From contig NZ_LR217695.1 of the NCBI RefSeq assembly GCF_900698865.1, forward strand, positions 124,001-188,000: a DNA stretch of 64,000 nt, written 5' to 3'. This DNA is from Buchnera aphidicola (Cinara cuneomaculata) (GTDB taxonomy: Bacteria > Pseudomonadota > Gammaproteobacteria > Enterobacterales > Enterobacteriaceae). Below the pieces are notes generated by a model, which was given only the letters and a program-made list of their open reading frames with translations, was not told the DNA's origin and searched no databases. A program made the translations under genes and the position numbers. This document shows positions 40,225 through 49,736 of the stretch, one piece after another. How positions within the stretch are numbered: position 1 is the stretch's first letter; each line of letters starts with the position of its first letter.

Positions 40225-41475
40225 TTATTCATGTAACCAGCATTTGATTTGGTTAAATAAATATTGTAAAAATCTCGGAGATTGATTTTTTTTCCGAGAA
40301 GATTGTTGATAATTTTTTCCATATTGTAGTAACCCGATAATAGTAGCATATTCTGGTTGATGAAGATATTCGGGTATTTTGGGTATATTGCAAGGTTTTT
40401 TTATTATAATTTGTGCTTGAAATATTTTATTTGCACATTTTAACAAATGTTTTATTTTTGAAGAACCTCCAGTAAGTATAACATTAGATATTTTTTGATA
40501 TTTATTTTTTTTAATATTGTATTTATCATATAAGTTTATAATTTCATTATTTACTAAGTGTAATAATTCAGTATATCTTGGTTCAATAACTTCAGTTAAA
40601 GATTGATAATGACAGTGATCAATTTTATTACCATTTTTATTAAAAATTTCTATATTTTTACATGTCATAGATAGATCCGCAACAGCATATCCGTATTTTT
40701 TTTTTATAAATTCTGCATCTGAAAATGATAAAGAAAATGCATAAGCAATATCACGTGTAACTGTATTTCCTGCATAAGGAATTACAACATTATGATATAA
40801 AGAGCCTTTTATATGGATACTAACATGCATTGTTTCACCGCCCATATCTACCAAACAGACTCCTGAATTTTTTTCTTCTTCTGTTAAAATCGATAAGCTA
40901 GATGCTAGTCCGGTAAATATAGTTTTTTTAACATTAATTCCGCATTTTTTAATAGCATTAATAATATTTTTTTTAATATTTTTATTGCCTGTAATTAAAT
41001 GTACATTAGCTTGCATGCGTACACCGGATAATCCGATTGGGTTTTTAATTCCCGATTGGTCATCAATAGAAAATTCTTGTGGAATAATATGTAAAATATT
41101 ATGATTATTTTTTATTTTAACAGATTTAGCGGTTTTAATAACTTTTTCTATATCTTTTTTTGTAATTTCTTTACTTTTAATAGGAGTGATACCAATTTCA
41201 TTTTGACAATTAATTTCATTATGTGATATTGATAAATATACAGAATATATTTTACATTTAGCCATTTCTTCTGCGTCATGAATAGAACTATTAATACATT
41301 GTGTTAATAGTTCTAAATTATTAATATTACCTTTTTTTATACCTTGAGTTGGATGTTTACTAAAACCAATTATATCAATAATCCCACATTCAAGAATTTC
41401 TCCTATTAACACAATTATTTTTGTAGTTCCTATTTCTAACCCGACAATGATATTTTTTTTTGTTGAAAGATTCAT
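40225..41475 (-). CDS. ftsA: Cell division protein FtsA
   Basis: FtsA is an actin-like ATPase that anchors FtsZ to the membrane. The 416-residue product (420 in E. coli) has the phosphate-1 motif VGLEIGTTKIIVLIGE, phosphate-2 VCLVDMGGETMHVSI, and the adenosine motif VILTGGSSKIKHL. The C-terminal PRFLQYLFNQIKCWLH can form the amphipathic membrane-targeting helix. The upstream dcw genes murF to ftsQ are missing, so ftsA now follows a MurE-like gene across a 339-nt gap. Confidence 0.96.
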   Translation of the reverse strand: MNLSTKKNIIVGLEIGTTKIIVLIGEILECGIIDIIGFSKHPTQGIKKGNINNLELLTQCINSSIHDAEEMAKCKIYSVYLSISHNEINCQNEIGITPIKSKEITKKDIEKVIKTAKSVKIKNNHNILHIIPQEFSIDDQSGIKNPIGLSGVRMQANVHLITGNKNIKKNIINAIKKCGINVKKTIFTGLASSLSILTEEEKNSGVCLVDMGGETMHVSIHIKGSLYHNVVIPYAGNTVTRDIAYAFSLSFSDAEFIKKKYGYAVADLSMTCKNIEIFNKNGNKIDHCHYQSLTEVIEPRYTELLHLVNNEIINLYDKYNIKKNKYQKISNVILTGGSSKIKHLLKCANKIFQAQIIIKKPCNIPKIPEYLHQPEYATIIGLLQYGKNYQQSSRKKNQSPRFLQYLFNQIKCWLHE

Positions 41476-41814
41476 ATGATTTAACTAAACTAGATTTTTA
41501 TTTTTATATTGATTATGTTTATAACTGCAGTATATAATATGTTTTTTATGTATAAATACTGATTATATATATAAGTATATACGATATTATATTTATATAT
41601 ATAAATATATTTTGATTTTAATTAATAAAAATGTTTATTTAAATATATGATATACTTTTTTGATTTTTTAAAATGATAATATTTTGCGATTAATAATAGT
41701 AAATATATTTATTTCTTGATTATAGTTAATTCAAGCTTATTGAATATAAATATATTTTTGGATATAAAAATAATATTTTTTATTTTGGTTAATTTAAATA
41801 TTAATTAAGTTCTA
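41476..41814. other. Deletion scar in the division/cell-wall cluster
   Basis: About 339 nt of A/T-rich sequence between ftsA and the MurE-like gene. In E. coli this position holds murF, mraY, murD, ftsW, murG, murC, ddlB and ftsQ. No remnant frame of any is recognisable; alternating TATATA tracts fill 41565-41610. The ftsA promoter may be here. Confidence 0.6.
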
Positions 41815-43308
41815 TTATTCGTACACTGTATCAGTAGAAACAATATTTTTTTTTGATAATAATTTCATATATTTGATAATTTTTTTTACTTTTTTTTCTT
41901 CTTCTGAAACTAATATTATATCATATTTATTAGTTTTATAAAAAATAAATTGTATTGCTTTTTTTATTTTGTAAAATATAAAAAATTTATTTTTTTTATA
42001 ATAATTCATTATTATCTCATTAATAATTAATAATTCATGGTTTTTATGAGGATCATTATTAATTAATATGATAAAATCAGAAAATTTTTCTACAATGCTC
42101 CCTATGATTTTTCTCTCACTGATATTTTGTGTTTTTTTATATCCTAAGATACACCAGATATTTTTATATTGATAATTTTTTAATGAAGATAATGTTCGAT
42201 ACAATATTTGTGGTGTATGAATATTATTAATAATAAATAAAGGACTATTATTTATCTGAATTTTTTCCATTTTACGATGAATAGGTCGTAAAAATTTACT
42301 GCTTGGAATCAATATGTTTAATGGATGTTTTAATGATATCATTGTTGCCATTGCGAGAATTATATTGGTAACATTAAAGTCACCAATTAATGAGCTATAT
42401 AAATGCCCGGACCCCCATGTTGAATTAAAAAAAATTTTTGTACGCAAAGTACTATAAATAATTTTGATAGTATGAATCCAATATTTTGTATTAAAGATAT
42501 CGTTTTTTTTAAGTGTAGTAATAAATATAATTTTTTTATTTTTTATTTTGTTTATCCAATTATTTGCAATGTTTTCATTTCCATTTAAAATAATGGTTTT
42601 TATTGTATTTTTATTTAAAAAAGAAAACTTAATTTTTTCTTTTTCAAACATATTTTTCTGTCCGTTTATATTGTTGTTAGTTATATTAGTACATATTATT
42701 GATTCAAATTTTAAATAAGATATTTGTTTTTGCATTAATACGGTATAAGGCATTTCTAATATGGTAAGATCTATTTTTTTTTTTACTAACCGATATAGTA
42801 TTTTTTGAACATTATTATAGTAATGAATACTATTCTTCATAGTTGATTGAAATATATTTTTCGTATCTTCTAAATTTTTTATTACACCGATTTTTTTATT
42901 AATTAATTGTTCCCATTGTGCGATTAAGTTAGTAACAGTAGTTTTTCCGTAAGTTCCTATTACTCCGATTAATTTAATTTTTTTTTGTGGATAACTAAAA
43001 AATCTTTCATATATATCATGGATATAATTTCTTAATTTTTTAAAATAAATAATAAGTGTATTATATTTTGTTGATATACATAATCCGTGTTTATTTTTTT
43101 TTGTTTCATATAAAACGACATTTGCTTTATTTTTAATAGCATTTATAATAGATTTTTTATGTATATTTATTTTTTGGTTTAATGATATAAATAAATCACC
43201 AATTTTTATTTTTTGACTGCATCTGGTGATATTACAAATTTTTTTTTGAGGAATATTATTGATCCAAGGATTTAATAGTATTTGGATATTGTCTATTTTT
43301 TTTATCAT
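41815..43308 (-). CDS. murE: MurE-like ligase with degenerate substrate and catalytic motifs
   Basis: The 497-residue protein aligns end to end with E. coli MurE (495), the ligase that adds meso-diaminopimelate to the peptidoglycan precursor. Kept: LLNPWIN at the start, GDLFISL, the ATP loop GTYGKTTVTN (118-127), a lysine at 227 where the carbamylated one is expected, GDFNVTNIILAMAT (309-322) and HTP (364-366). Lost: DSR is CSQ, EVSSH is EMPYT (185-189), SRDHLDYHG is TNNNINGQK, GCGGDRDKGKRP is replaced, the DNPR motif reads NNDPH (417-421), and GKGHE is gone. Other mur genes of the cluster are absent. The frame is intact, so either it has another role or it is decaying late. Confidence 0.82.
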   Translation of the reverse strand: MIKKIDNIQILLNPWINNIPQKKICNITRCSQKIKIGDLFISLNQKINIHKKSIINAIKNKANVVLYETKKNKHGLCISTKYNTLIIYFKKLRNYIHDIYERFFSYPQKKIKLIGVIGTYGKTTVTNLIAQWEQLINKKIGVIKNLEDTKNIFQSTMKNSIHYYNNVQKILYRLVKKKIDLTILEMPYTVLMQKQISYLKFESIICTNITNNNINGQKNMFEKEKIKFSFLNKNTIKTIILNGNENIANNWINKIKNKKIIFITTLKKNDIFNTKYWIHTIKIIYSTLRTKIFFNSTWGSGHLYSSLIGDFNVTNIILAMATMISLKHPLNILIPSSKFLRPIHRKMEKIQINNSPLFIINNIHTPQILYRTLSSLKNYQYKNIWCILGYKKTQNISERKIIGSIVEKFSDFIILINNDPHKNHELLIINEIIMNYYKKNKFFIFYKIKKAIQFIFYKTNKYDIILVSEEEKKVKKIIKYMKLLSKKNIVSTDTVYE

Positions 43309-43335
43309 AACATAATACTTTATAAATTTTTCAGC

Positions 43336-44262
43336 TTATAATATTTCAGCAATTCTTAATATTGCGCTGCGTGCGCGAGGGTTTTTTTGAATTTCTTGAT
43401 TGCTAGGTTTAATTTTTTTAATAATTTTCAATTTTTTTTTTGAATATTTAATTATTTGATTATTAGAAATCGGTAATCCTTGGGGAAAACTAATATGACC
43501 ACTATTTTTTTTAAAAAAATTTTTTATAATTCTACTTTCAATTGAATGAAAGCTAATAATAGCTATTCGTGCTTTTTTTTTTAATATCTTTGTAGATAGA
43601 TTTAAAGTTTTTTTTAATGAATCTATTTCAGAGTTAATATAAATGCGTATTGCTTGAAAAGTGCGTGTAGCGGGATGCTTTTGTTTATATTTGTATTGTG
43701 TTGGTATTATTTTTTTTATAATATCAACCAAATCAAATGTATTTATAATAAGATTTTTTTTATTCTGGTTAACAATAGCATAAGAGATTTTTTTAGCGTA
43801 TCGTTCTTCTCCAAAATTTTTTAAAACATATTCTATTTTTTTTTGACTAGATTTTTGTAACCATTTCCATGCCGGTATTCCTGATTGATTATTCATTCGC
43901 ATATCTAATGGTCCATTTTTCATAAACGAAAAACCTCTATCAGCTATATCTAATTGTACTGATGAAATTCCTAAATCTAATAGAATTCCATTAACTCGTA
44001 TATTATTACGAAAATATAAATTTTTAATAATGTTAGAGAAATTTCCGTATTTAATAAAAAATCTTTTATCTTGTATTTTTTTACCTATTCTTATAGAATA
44101 AGGATCTTGATCAATAGCGTATAATGTTCCTTTAGGTCCAATATTTTTTAATATTTCTAATGAATGCCCCCCTGATCCAAATGTCCCATCAATATATGTA
44201 CCTGTCGGTTTAATTTTTAAAGCATTTATTGATTCTTGGAGTAGTACTGGTATATGTAACAT
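43336..44262 (-). CDS. rsmH: 16S rRNA (cytosine-1402-N4) methyltransferase RsmH
   Basis: RsmH (MraW) methylates C1402 of 16S rRNA near the decoding site. Its 308 residues match E. coli (313). The N-terminal HIPVLLQESINAL, the SAM loop YIDGTFGSGGHSLEIL, DLGISSVQLDIADRGFSF, HPATRTFQAIRIYIN and the C-terminal NPRARSAILRIAE are all intact. It begins the dcw remnant; mraZ upstream and ftsL and ftsI downstream are missing, so only 27 nt separate it from the MurE-like gene. Confidence 0.97.
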   Translation of the reverse strand: MLHIPVLLQESINALKIKPTGTYIDGTFGSGGHSLEILKNIGPKGTLYAIDQDPYSIRIGKKIQDKRFFIKYGNFSNIIKNLYFRNNIRVNGILLDLGISSVQLDIADRGFSFMKNGPLDMRMNNQSGIPAWKWLQKSSQKKIEYVLKNFGEERYAKKISYAIVNQNKKNLIINTFDLVDIIKKIIPTQYKYKQKHPATRTFQAIRIYINSEIDSLKKTLNLSTKILKKKARIAIISFHSIESRIIKNFFKKNSGHISFPQGLPISNNQIIKYSKKKLKIIKKIKPSNQEIQKNPRARSAILRIAEIL

Positions 44263-44420
44263 GATTTTTATAATTAAGTTTAAATTTATACATTCTCTAA
44301 AACATTGTTTATAGGGAATAAAACATGGTTAGATATTTAATAGAAAATGTATAAAATAGTTATAATGAATATTATAAATTAATCTATATCATATTAATTA
44401 ATAACAATGATTATTGTTTT

Positions 44421-44903
44421 TTATTTACAACAATTGATACTAATTATTCCAGATCTAGACGATTCTATAATGGTAAACGATTGTTTTACAATTTTTAAAA
44501 ATGAGTCAATTGTATGGCTAGTATCTGTAATTTGGATAATGTATTGTTCTTTAGAATCATTAATAAGAATGCCGTTATAAATTTCTATTAATTGATTCAT
44601 TTTGTGTAGTTTTTTAAAATCTTGTATTTGAATTTTTATTAGCAAAATTTCTCTTTCTATGTAGTTTTTATTAGTTATTTCGATAACTTGATGAATATCA
44701 ATTAATTTTTGTAGTTGTTTTTCAATTTGTTCAATAGTTTTTTTATTTCCAAAAGTTTGAATAGTTAATCGAGATATTTGATTATCTTCAGTAGGAGCGA
44801 CTGTTAGGCTATCTATATTATACCCACGTTGTGAAAATAAACCTATTACACGAGATAACGCTCCTGATTCATTTTCTAATAAAATCGATAAAATTCGGCG
44901 CAT
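44421..44903 (-). CDS. ilvH: Acetolactate synthase small (regulatory) subunit
   Basis: IlvH activates IlvI and gives valine feedback inhibition. The 160-residue protein (163 in E. coli) starts MRRILSILLENESGALSRVI, with an ACT domain that continues LFSQRGYNIDSLTVAPTED. The Asn, Gly and Ser residues of the valine-binding loop (NESGALS) are unchanged from E. coli, so feedback may persist; this is inference. It lies 9 nt after ilvI in the same operon. Confidence 0.96.
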   Translation of the reverse strand: MRRILSILLENESGALSRVIGLFSQRGYNIDSLTVAPTEDNQISRLTIQTFGNKKTIEQIEKQLQKLIDIHQVIEITNKNYIEREILLIKIQIQDFKKLHKMNQLIEIYNGILINDSKEQYIIQITDTSHTIDSFLKIVKQSFTIIESSRSGIISINCCK

Positions 44904-44912
44904 AATTTAAAT

Positions 44913-46637
44913 TTATCCTGTTTTTTGTAATAACATATCATTCATACCACCGTCTTTAATTTGCATAGGATAAATATGTTCGTAAGGATCTATCAGAACA
45001 TCTACAAATACTAATGATCCTAATTGAACTTTTTTTATAGCTATTTTTAATGTTTTGATAATTTCATCCGATGTTTTAATTTGTAGTCCGATATGTCCGT
45101 ATGATTCAGCTAGTGTGATAAAATTAGGTAATGATTTCATATATGAATGCGAATGTCTGCCTGAATATATTATATCTTGCCATTGTTTTACCATTCCTAA
45201 AGATTTATTATTTAAATTAATAATCAATATTGCAAGATTATATTGTTTAGCGGTAGATAATTCTTGTATATTCATTTGTATACTTCCATCTCCGGTAATA
45301 CAAATTACAAGTTCTTTAGGAAAAGCTATTTTTACACCTAATGCTGCTGGTAAACCGAATCCCATTGTTCCTAATCCTCCAGAATTGATCCAGTAACGAG
45401 GTTTGTTAAAGGTATAATATAGAGCAGTAAACATTTGATGTTGACCGACATCCGATGTTATATAGGCGTTTCCTTGAGTTAATTTATATAATGTTGCAAG
45501 TAACGCTTGCGGCTTGATGATATTTTTATAGTTTTTAGTATTAATAGTTTTAATTTTTTTCCATTTTTTAATTTTTTTCCACCATTTATCCAAATAAGAA
45601 GCAGATCTATTATGGATATGTAAATTAATAATTTTTAACATTTTTTTTAATATTTTTTTTGCATCGCCAATAATAGGAATATCTGCTGTAATAGTTTTTG
45701 AGATAGAAGTGGGATCAATATCAATGTGTATAATTTTTGCATAAGGACAATATTTTTCTACGTTATTAGTAGTTCTATCATCAAATCTAACGCCAATAGC
45801 TAAAATTGTATCAGAATTATGCATAGCCATATTTGCCGCATATGTTCCGTGCATACCTAACATTGATAAACATTGCGAGTGATTGCCAGGAAAAGATCCT
45901 AAGGACATTAAAGACATAGTAACTGGGATATTAAGAATAGTTGCTAATAAATATAATTCGATATGACTATTGGAGCTAATTACACCTCCTCCAGCGTAGA
46001 TAATTGGTTTTTTAGATTTTAATAATACATGTATTGCATTTTTTATATATTTAATATTATCTTTTTGTTTGGATTGATAAGATTTAATTTGTATAGTATT
46101 AGTCCATACATATTTTTTTTTTATTTTTTGGTCCAAAATATTTTTTGGTAAGTCGATAACAATTGGTCCCGGTCTTCCGCTAGATGCTAATAAATATGCT
46201 TTTTTAAAAATTAATGGAATATTTTCAGTTTTTTTTACTAAAAAGCTATGCTTTACAATTGGTCTAGAAATACCCATCATATCACATTCTTGAAAAGCAT
46301 CTAATCCAATTAAATGTGATGATACTTGTCCTGAAATAACAATCATAGGTATAGAATCCATGTATGCTGTTGCAATACCAGTAATAGCATTTGTTGCGCC
46401 TGGACCAGAAGTTACTAATACTACTCCTATTTTTCCAGTACATCTAGCATATCCGTCAGCCATATGGGTAGCGCCCTGTTCATGTCGCACCAATATATGT
46501 CGAATTTTTTTTTGACCGATTGTATAGATAGCATCGTATATATCTAATACGGCTCCACCGGGATAACCAAATATTGTATCTATTTTTAAATCTATTAATG
46601 ACTGTATGACCATTTCAGCACCTGATAATAATGTCAT
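44913..46637 (-). CDS. ilvI: Acetolactate synthase large (catalytic) subunit
   Basis: This ThDP/FAD enzyme performs the first shared step of valine, leucine and isoleucine synthesis. The 574 residues equal E. coli IlvI. The catalytic Glu is in [16 protein letters not shown], the ThDP-Mg motif is [15 protein letters not shown] ... [12 protein letters not shown], and the [12 protein letters not shown] region is intact. The start ATG at 46637 is preceded by AAGGAT. With ilvH it forms the only acetolactate synthase visible here. Confidence 0.97.
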   Translation of the reverse strand: MTLLSGAEMVIQSLIDLKIDTIFGYPGGAVLDIYDAIYTIGQKKIRHILVRHEQGATHMADGYARCTGKIGVVLVTSGPGATNAITGIATAYMDSIPMIVISGQVSSHLIGLDAFQECDMMGISRPIVKHSFLVKKTENIPLIFKKAYLLASSGRPGPIVIDLPKNILDQKIKKKYVWTNTIQIKSYQSKQKDNIKYIKNAIHVLLKSKKPIIYAGGGVISSNSHIELYLLATILNIPVTMSLMSLGSFPGNHSQCLSMLGMHGTYAANMAMHNSDTILAIGVRFDDRTTNNVEKYCPYAKIIHIDIDPTSISKTITADIPIIGDAKKILKKMLKIINLHIHNRSASYLDKWWKKIKKWKKIKTINTKNYKNIIKPQALLATLYKLTQGNAYITSDVGQHQMFTALYYTFNKPRYWINSGGLGTMGFGLPAALGVKIAFPKELVICITGDGSIQMNIQELSTAKQYNLAILIINLNNKSLGMVKQWQDIIYSGRHSHSYMKSLPNFITLAESYGHIGLQIKTSDEIIKTLKIAIKKVQLGSLVFVDVLIDPYEHIYPMQIKDGGMNDMLLQKTG

Positions 46638-46773
46638 TTTATAATATATCCTTATATATAGAAGTATTTTAAATGTGTATATTAAATATACATTAATTAT
46701 AATACTGATCAGTTTATATAATATATAATATATATTATTATAATTTTATATATATTTATGTTATTAAAATAAC

Positions 46774-46793
46774 ATCCGCCTTATTAGGCGGAT
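46774..46793 (-). terminator. Rho-independent terminator after dapD
   Basis: A perfect 7-bp stem ATCCGCC/GGCGGAT with a 6-nt loop TTATTA, of which five pairs per arm are G:C. On the minus strand it lies about 34 nt beyond the dapD stop and is followed by GTTATTTTAATAAC. It is among the most G+C-rich hairpins in the window. It separates dapD from the ilvIH operon that follows on the same strand. Confidence 0.8.
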
Positions 46794-46827
46794 AGAAATT
46801 AATGATAAAAATTATTTTTAATTATAT

Positions 46828-47661
46828 TTAATTAATTGCCATACTTCGCAGTAAAGTATTTAGTTCAGTTTTTTTTAATGTATTGTTATCAACTTTCTTG
46901 ACTATTACCGCGCAGTATAATTGTATATTTTTATATTTACTAGAAGGTAAAGTTCCCGAGATTACCACTGATCCAGAAGGAACACGTCCGTATAATATTT
47001 TTCCCGTTTCTCGATCATAAATTTTAGTACTTTGACCAATATATACGCCCATAGAAATAACTGAATTTTTTTCTACAATTACACCTTCGACTATTTCAGA
47101 TCTCGCACCAATAAAACAATTATCTTCTATAATAGTAGGATTATTTTGCAAAGGTTCTAAAACACCGCCTATACCTACACCGCCAGATATATGGACATTA
47201 CAACCGATTTGTGCGCATGAACCAATAGTTGCCCAAGCGTCAACCATAGTATTTTGACCTATATAAGCTCCAATATTTACAAAACTAGGCATTAATACAA
47301 CATTTTTACCAACAAAAGCACCGAACCGAACTATTGAATTAGGAACTATTCGTACGGAATCGTTAACGAATTGTGATTCACAATAATCTTTATATTTTAG
47401 AGGTATTTTATCATAAAAAACATTATTTGATGTTTTTATAACTTTATTGTTTTTAGAATACAAATATAATAATACACATTTTTTTATCCATTGATGTGTA
47501 ATCCAAGTATTATGGATTTTTTCTGCAATTCTAATAGTTCCGGAATTTAATTGTGATATTGTATCATTAATATAGGATTTTTCATTTTTTGTAATTTTAT
47601 AATTATGTTTCTTAATTTTTTTTTCAAATATTTCTTCTATATGATCTCGTATTCTTGTCAT
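46828..47661 (-). CDS. dapD: Tetrahydrodipicolinate N-succinyltransferase
   Basis: DapD succinylates tetrahydrodipicolinate on the pathway to diaminopimelate and lysine. The left-handed beta-helix hexapeptide repeats are clear ([54 protein letters not shown]). I chose the ATG at 47661, giving 277 aa (E. coli 274) and an N-terminus [15 protein letters not shown] like the E. coli one, with TAGGT 10-12 nt upstream. The in-frame ATG at 47700 would add 13 residues with no ribosome binding site. In this genome the product probably serves lysine for the host rather than peptidoglycan. Confidence 0.95.
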   Translation of the reverse strand: MTRIRDHIEEIFEKKIKKHNYKITKNEKSYINDTISQLNSGTIRIAEKIHNTWITHQWIKKCVLLYLYSKNNKVIKTSNNVFYDKIPLKYKDYCESQFVNDSVRIVPNSIVRFGAFVGKNVVLMPSFVNIGAYIGQNTMVDAWATIGSCAQIGCNVHISGGVGIGGVLEPLQNNPTIIEDNCFIGARSEIVEGVIVEKNSVISMGVYIGQSTKIYDRETGKILYGRVPSGSVVISGTLPSSKYKNIQLYCAVIVKKVDNNTLKKTELNTLLRSMAIN

Positions 47662-47805
47662 ATGTATTGTTGACCTATTATGATTGCATAATGATTTCAT
47701 TATTTAAAATATAATATAGTAATAAAATTATCAAATAAACTTTAAAAATATTTTTTGAAAAATTTAAAATTTTTGTATATACTTAAAATAATTTTTTTAC
47801 ACATT

Positions 47806-48597
47806 TTATGTATTAATAAAAATTTTTGGAATTTTTTCGTTTTCTTGATGTGTTATGATTTCACATCCAATATCGGTCACTAAAATAGTGTGTTCATATT
47901 GAGCGGATAAACCACCGTCTTTAGTTTTTATTGTCCATCCGTCTTCCATACATTTTGTATGGGAAGATTTTTCATTCACCATAGGTTCTACGGTAAAAAC
48001 CATACCTTCTCGCATGATTGTAGAATCATTTTTATTATAAAAATGTAAAATATATGGTAAATCATGAAAATTTTTTCCTATTCCATGTCCACAATATTCT
48101 TTTACTATAGAAAATTTATTTTGTTCTACATATTTTTGAATAATTTTTCCAATATTATTGATTCGAGCGCCATGTTTTATACATTTTAATGATAAATATA
48201 GACTATTTTGAGCAATTTTACATAATAGTTTATTTTTTTTATTTATTGGACCTACTGAAAACATTTTAGATGCGTCAGTGTAATAATTATTTTTAATGAC
48301 CGATACATCTATATTGACAATGTCTCCGGTTTTTAAGAATGATTTTTTATTTGGAATTCCATGACATATAACATCATTAACGGATATACATATAGATTTA
48401 GGGAAATTATTGTATCCTAAACATGCTGGAATAGCTTTTTTAACGTGCGTTATATAATGATGACAAATTTTATTTATTTCTTCGGTTGATATATCAGGTA
48501 TTATGTACGGTTGAATCATTTCAAGTACATTAGCTGTTATTTTTCCTGATATTCGTATTTGTTGAAGATCGTATTTATTTTTTAATATATTTTTCAT
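47806..48597 (-). CDS. map: Methionine aminopeptidase
   Basis: Map removes the initiator methionine from new proteins. The 263 residues match E. coli Map (264). The metal ligands are visible: Asp in NIDVSVIKNNYYTDASKMF, His in EYCGHGIGKNFHDLPY, Glu in FTVEPMVNE and Glu in AQYEHTILVTD. VICHGIPNKKSFLKTGD holds the substrate-binding histidine. It is divergent from rpsB, the usual arrangement. Confidence 0.97.
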   Translation of the reverse strand: MKNILKNKYDLQQIRISGKITANVLEMIQPYIIPDISTEEINKICHHYITHVKKAIPACLGYNNFPKSICISVNDVICHGIPNKKSFLKTGDIVNIDVSVIKNNYYTDASKMFSVGPINKKNKLLCKIAQNSLYLSLKCIKHGARINNIGKIIQKYVEQNKFSIVKEYCGHGIGKNFHDLPYILHFYNKNDSTIMREGMVFTVEPMVNEKSSHTKCMEDGWTIKTKDGGLSAQYEHTILVTDIGCEIITHQENEKIPKIFINT

Positions 48598-48955
48598 ATT
48601 GAAAATAATAATTTATTTGTTATTTAATGAGTTATAAAAATTTTTATATTTGAGGTAATAATCAATGTTGTATGTAAATGTTAAATAAAATTAATAGTAT
48701 GAATTGTATTAAAAATATAAAAAAAACGATATAAATAATATTATTATATTGTGATATAATATATTTTGTATAAAATATGTAGGATAGAATTTTTTTGCTT
48801 GATAAATTCTAGTAATTAACAATAGTAAATATATTTACTATTGTTAATTCTATAAGTATAAATACTTTTATTAAGATAATTTTATTGTCATATTGATGCA
48901 TATATTATTATATTAACATATTTTTTTTTATTTTAAAATTTATAGGAGAATAGTA
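48598..48955. promoter_or_regulatory. Divergent map/rpsB control region
   Basis: About 358 nt between divergently transcribed genes. An extended -10 box TGATATAAT occurs at 48752-48760 on the plus strand, without a clear -35 box. Downstream of it lies a 36-bp perfect palindrome (48814-48849). In E. coli the rpsB leader is long, structured and the target of S2 autoregulation; this region has the right length and position for that, but I cannot match the known leader fold by eye. Confidence 0.45.
48814..48849. repeat. 36-bp perfect palindrome in the rpsB leader region
   Basis: The arms 48814-48831 and 48832-48849 are exact reverse complements (AATTAACAATAGTAAATA). In RNA this would be an 18-bp stem with at most a few central bases in the loop. 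It lies 106 nt before the rpsB ATG and 217 nt from the map start, that is, upstream of both genes, so it is not a normal end-of-gene terminator. It may be a leader hairpin controlling rpsB-tsf or a protein-binding site. Confidence 0.75.
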
Positions 48956-49681
48956 ATGGATATTCCTTTAATGAAGAATATGATTAAAGCTGGTGTTCAT
49001 TTTGGACACCAAACACGATATTGGAACCCAAAAATGAAACCGTTTATTTTTGGTATTAAAAATAAAGTACATATTATTAATTTAGAAAAAACTTTGCCGT
49101 TATTACAATCCGCTATTATTGCGCTTCAAAAAATTATTCAACGTAATGGAAAAATATTATTTGTTGGAACTAAGCAATCTGCTAGACCAGGAATTAAATA
49201 CATTGCGTTATCATGTCGTCAATTTTATGTGAATCATCGATGGTTAGGTGGTATGCTAACAAACTGGAAAACAGTCAGACAGTCAATTCATAAGTTACAA
49301 GATTTAGAAAAACAATCTATGGATGGTACATTTGAAAAATTAACAAAAAAAGAAGTTTTATTACGAACACGATCTTTACATAAATTAGAAAATAGTTTGG
49401 GTGGAATTAAAAATATGGGCGGTTTACCTGATGCAGTTTTTGTAATTGATACCACGCATGAACATATAGCTATCCAAGAAGCTAATCATTTAGGTATACC
49501 GGTATTTGCTGTAGTTGATACTAATTCGAGTCCTGAAGGTGTTAATTATATAATTCCTGGTAATGATGATGCAATTAGATCTATTAATTTATATTTAAGT
49601 ATTTTATCTGATTCTTTATCTAAAGGCTACGAATCAAAACAAGAATCGTTAATTTTAAAAAAAAGATTACAGGAATCGTAA
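48956..49681 (+). CDS. rpsB: 30S ribosomal protein S2
   Basis: S2 assembles late on the small subunit and helps bind S1. The 241 residues equal E. coli S2. The motif [22 protein letters not shown] is intact, as are [18 protein letters not shown] and [27 protein letters not shown]. The start has AGGAGAAT about 7 nt upstream, a strong ribosome binding site. tsf follows in the same transcript. Confidence 0.98.
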   Translation: MDIPLMKNMIKAGVHFGHQTRYWNPKMKPFIFGIKNKVHIINLEKTLPLLQSAIIALQKIIQRNGKILFVGTKQSARPGIKYIALSCRQFYVNHRWLGGMLTNWKTVRQSIHKLQDLEKQSMDGTFEKLTKKEVLLRTRSLHKLENSLGGIKNMGGLPDAVFVIDTTHEHIAIQEANHLGIPVFAVVDTNSSPEGVNYIIPGNDDAIRSINLYLSILSDSLSKGYESKQESLILKKRLQES

Positions 49682-49736
49682 TTTTAATGTTTTTAAAACA
49701 ACATAACAATCATGTTAATATTGGATAATTGATATC

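Noticed and set aside
45055-45396. 113-codon plus-strand frame opposite ilvI
   Set aside because: It lies antisense within the conserved ThDP domain of ilvI and is a composition shadow.
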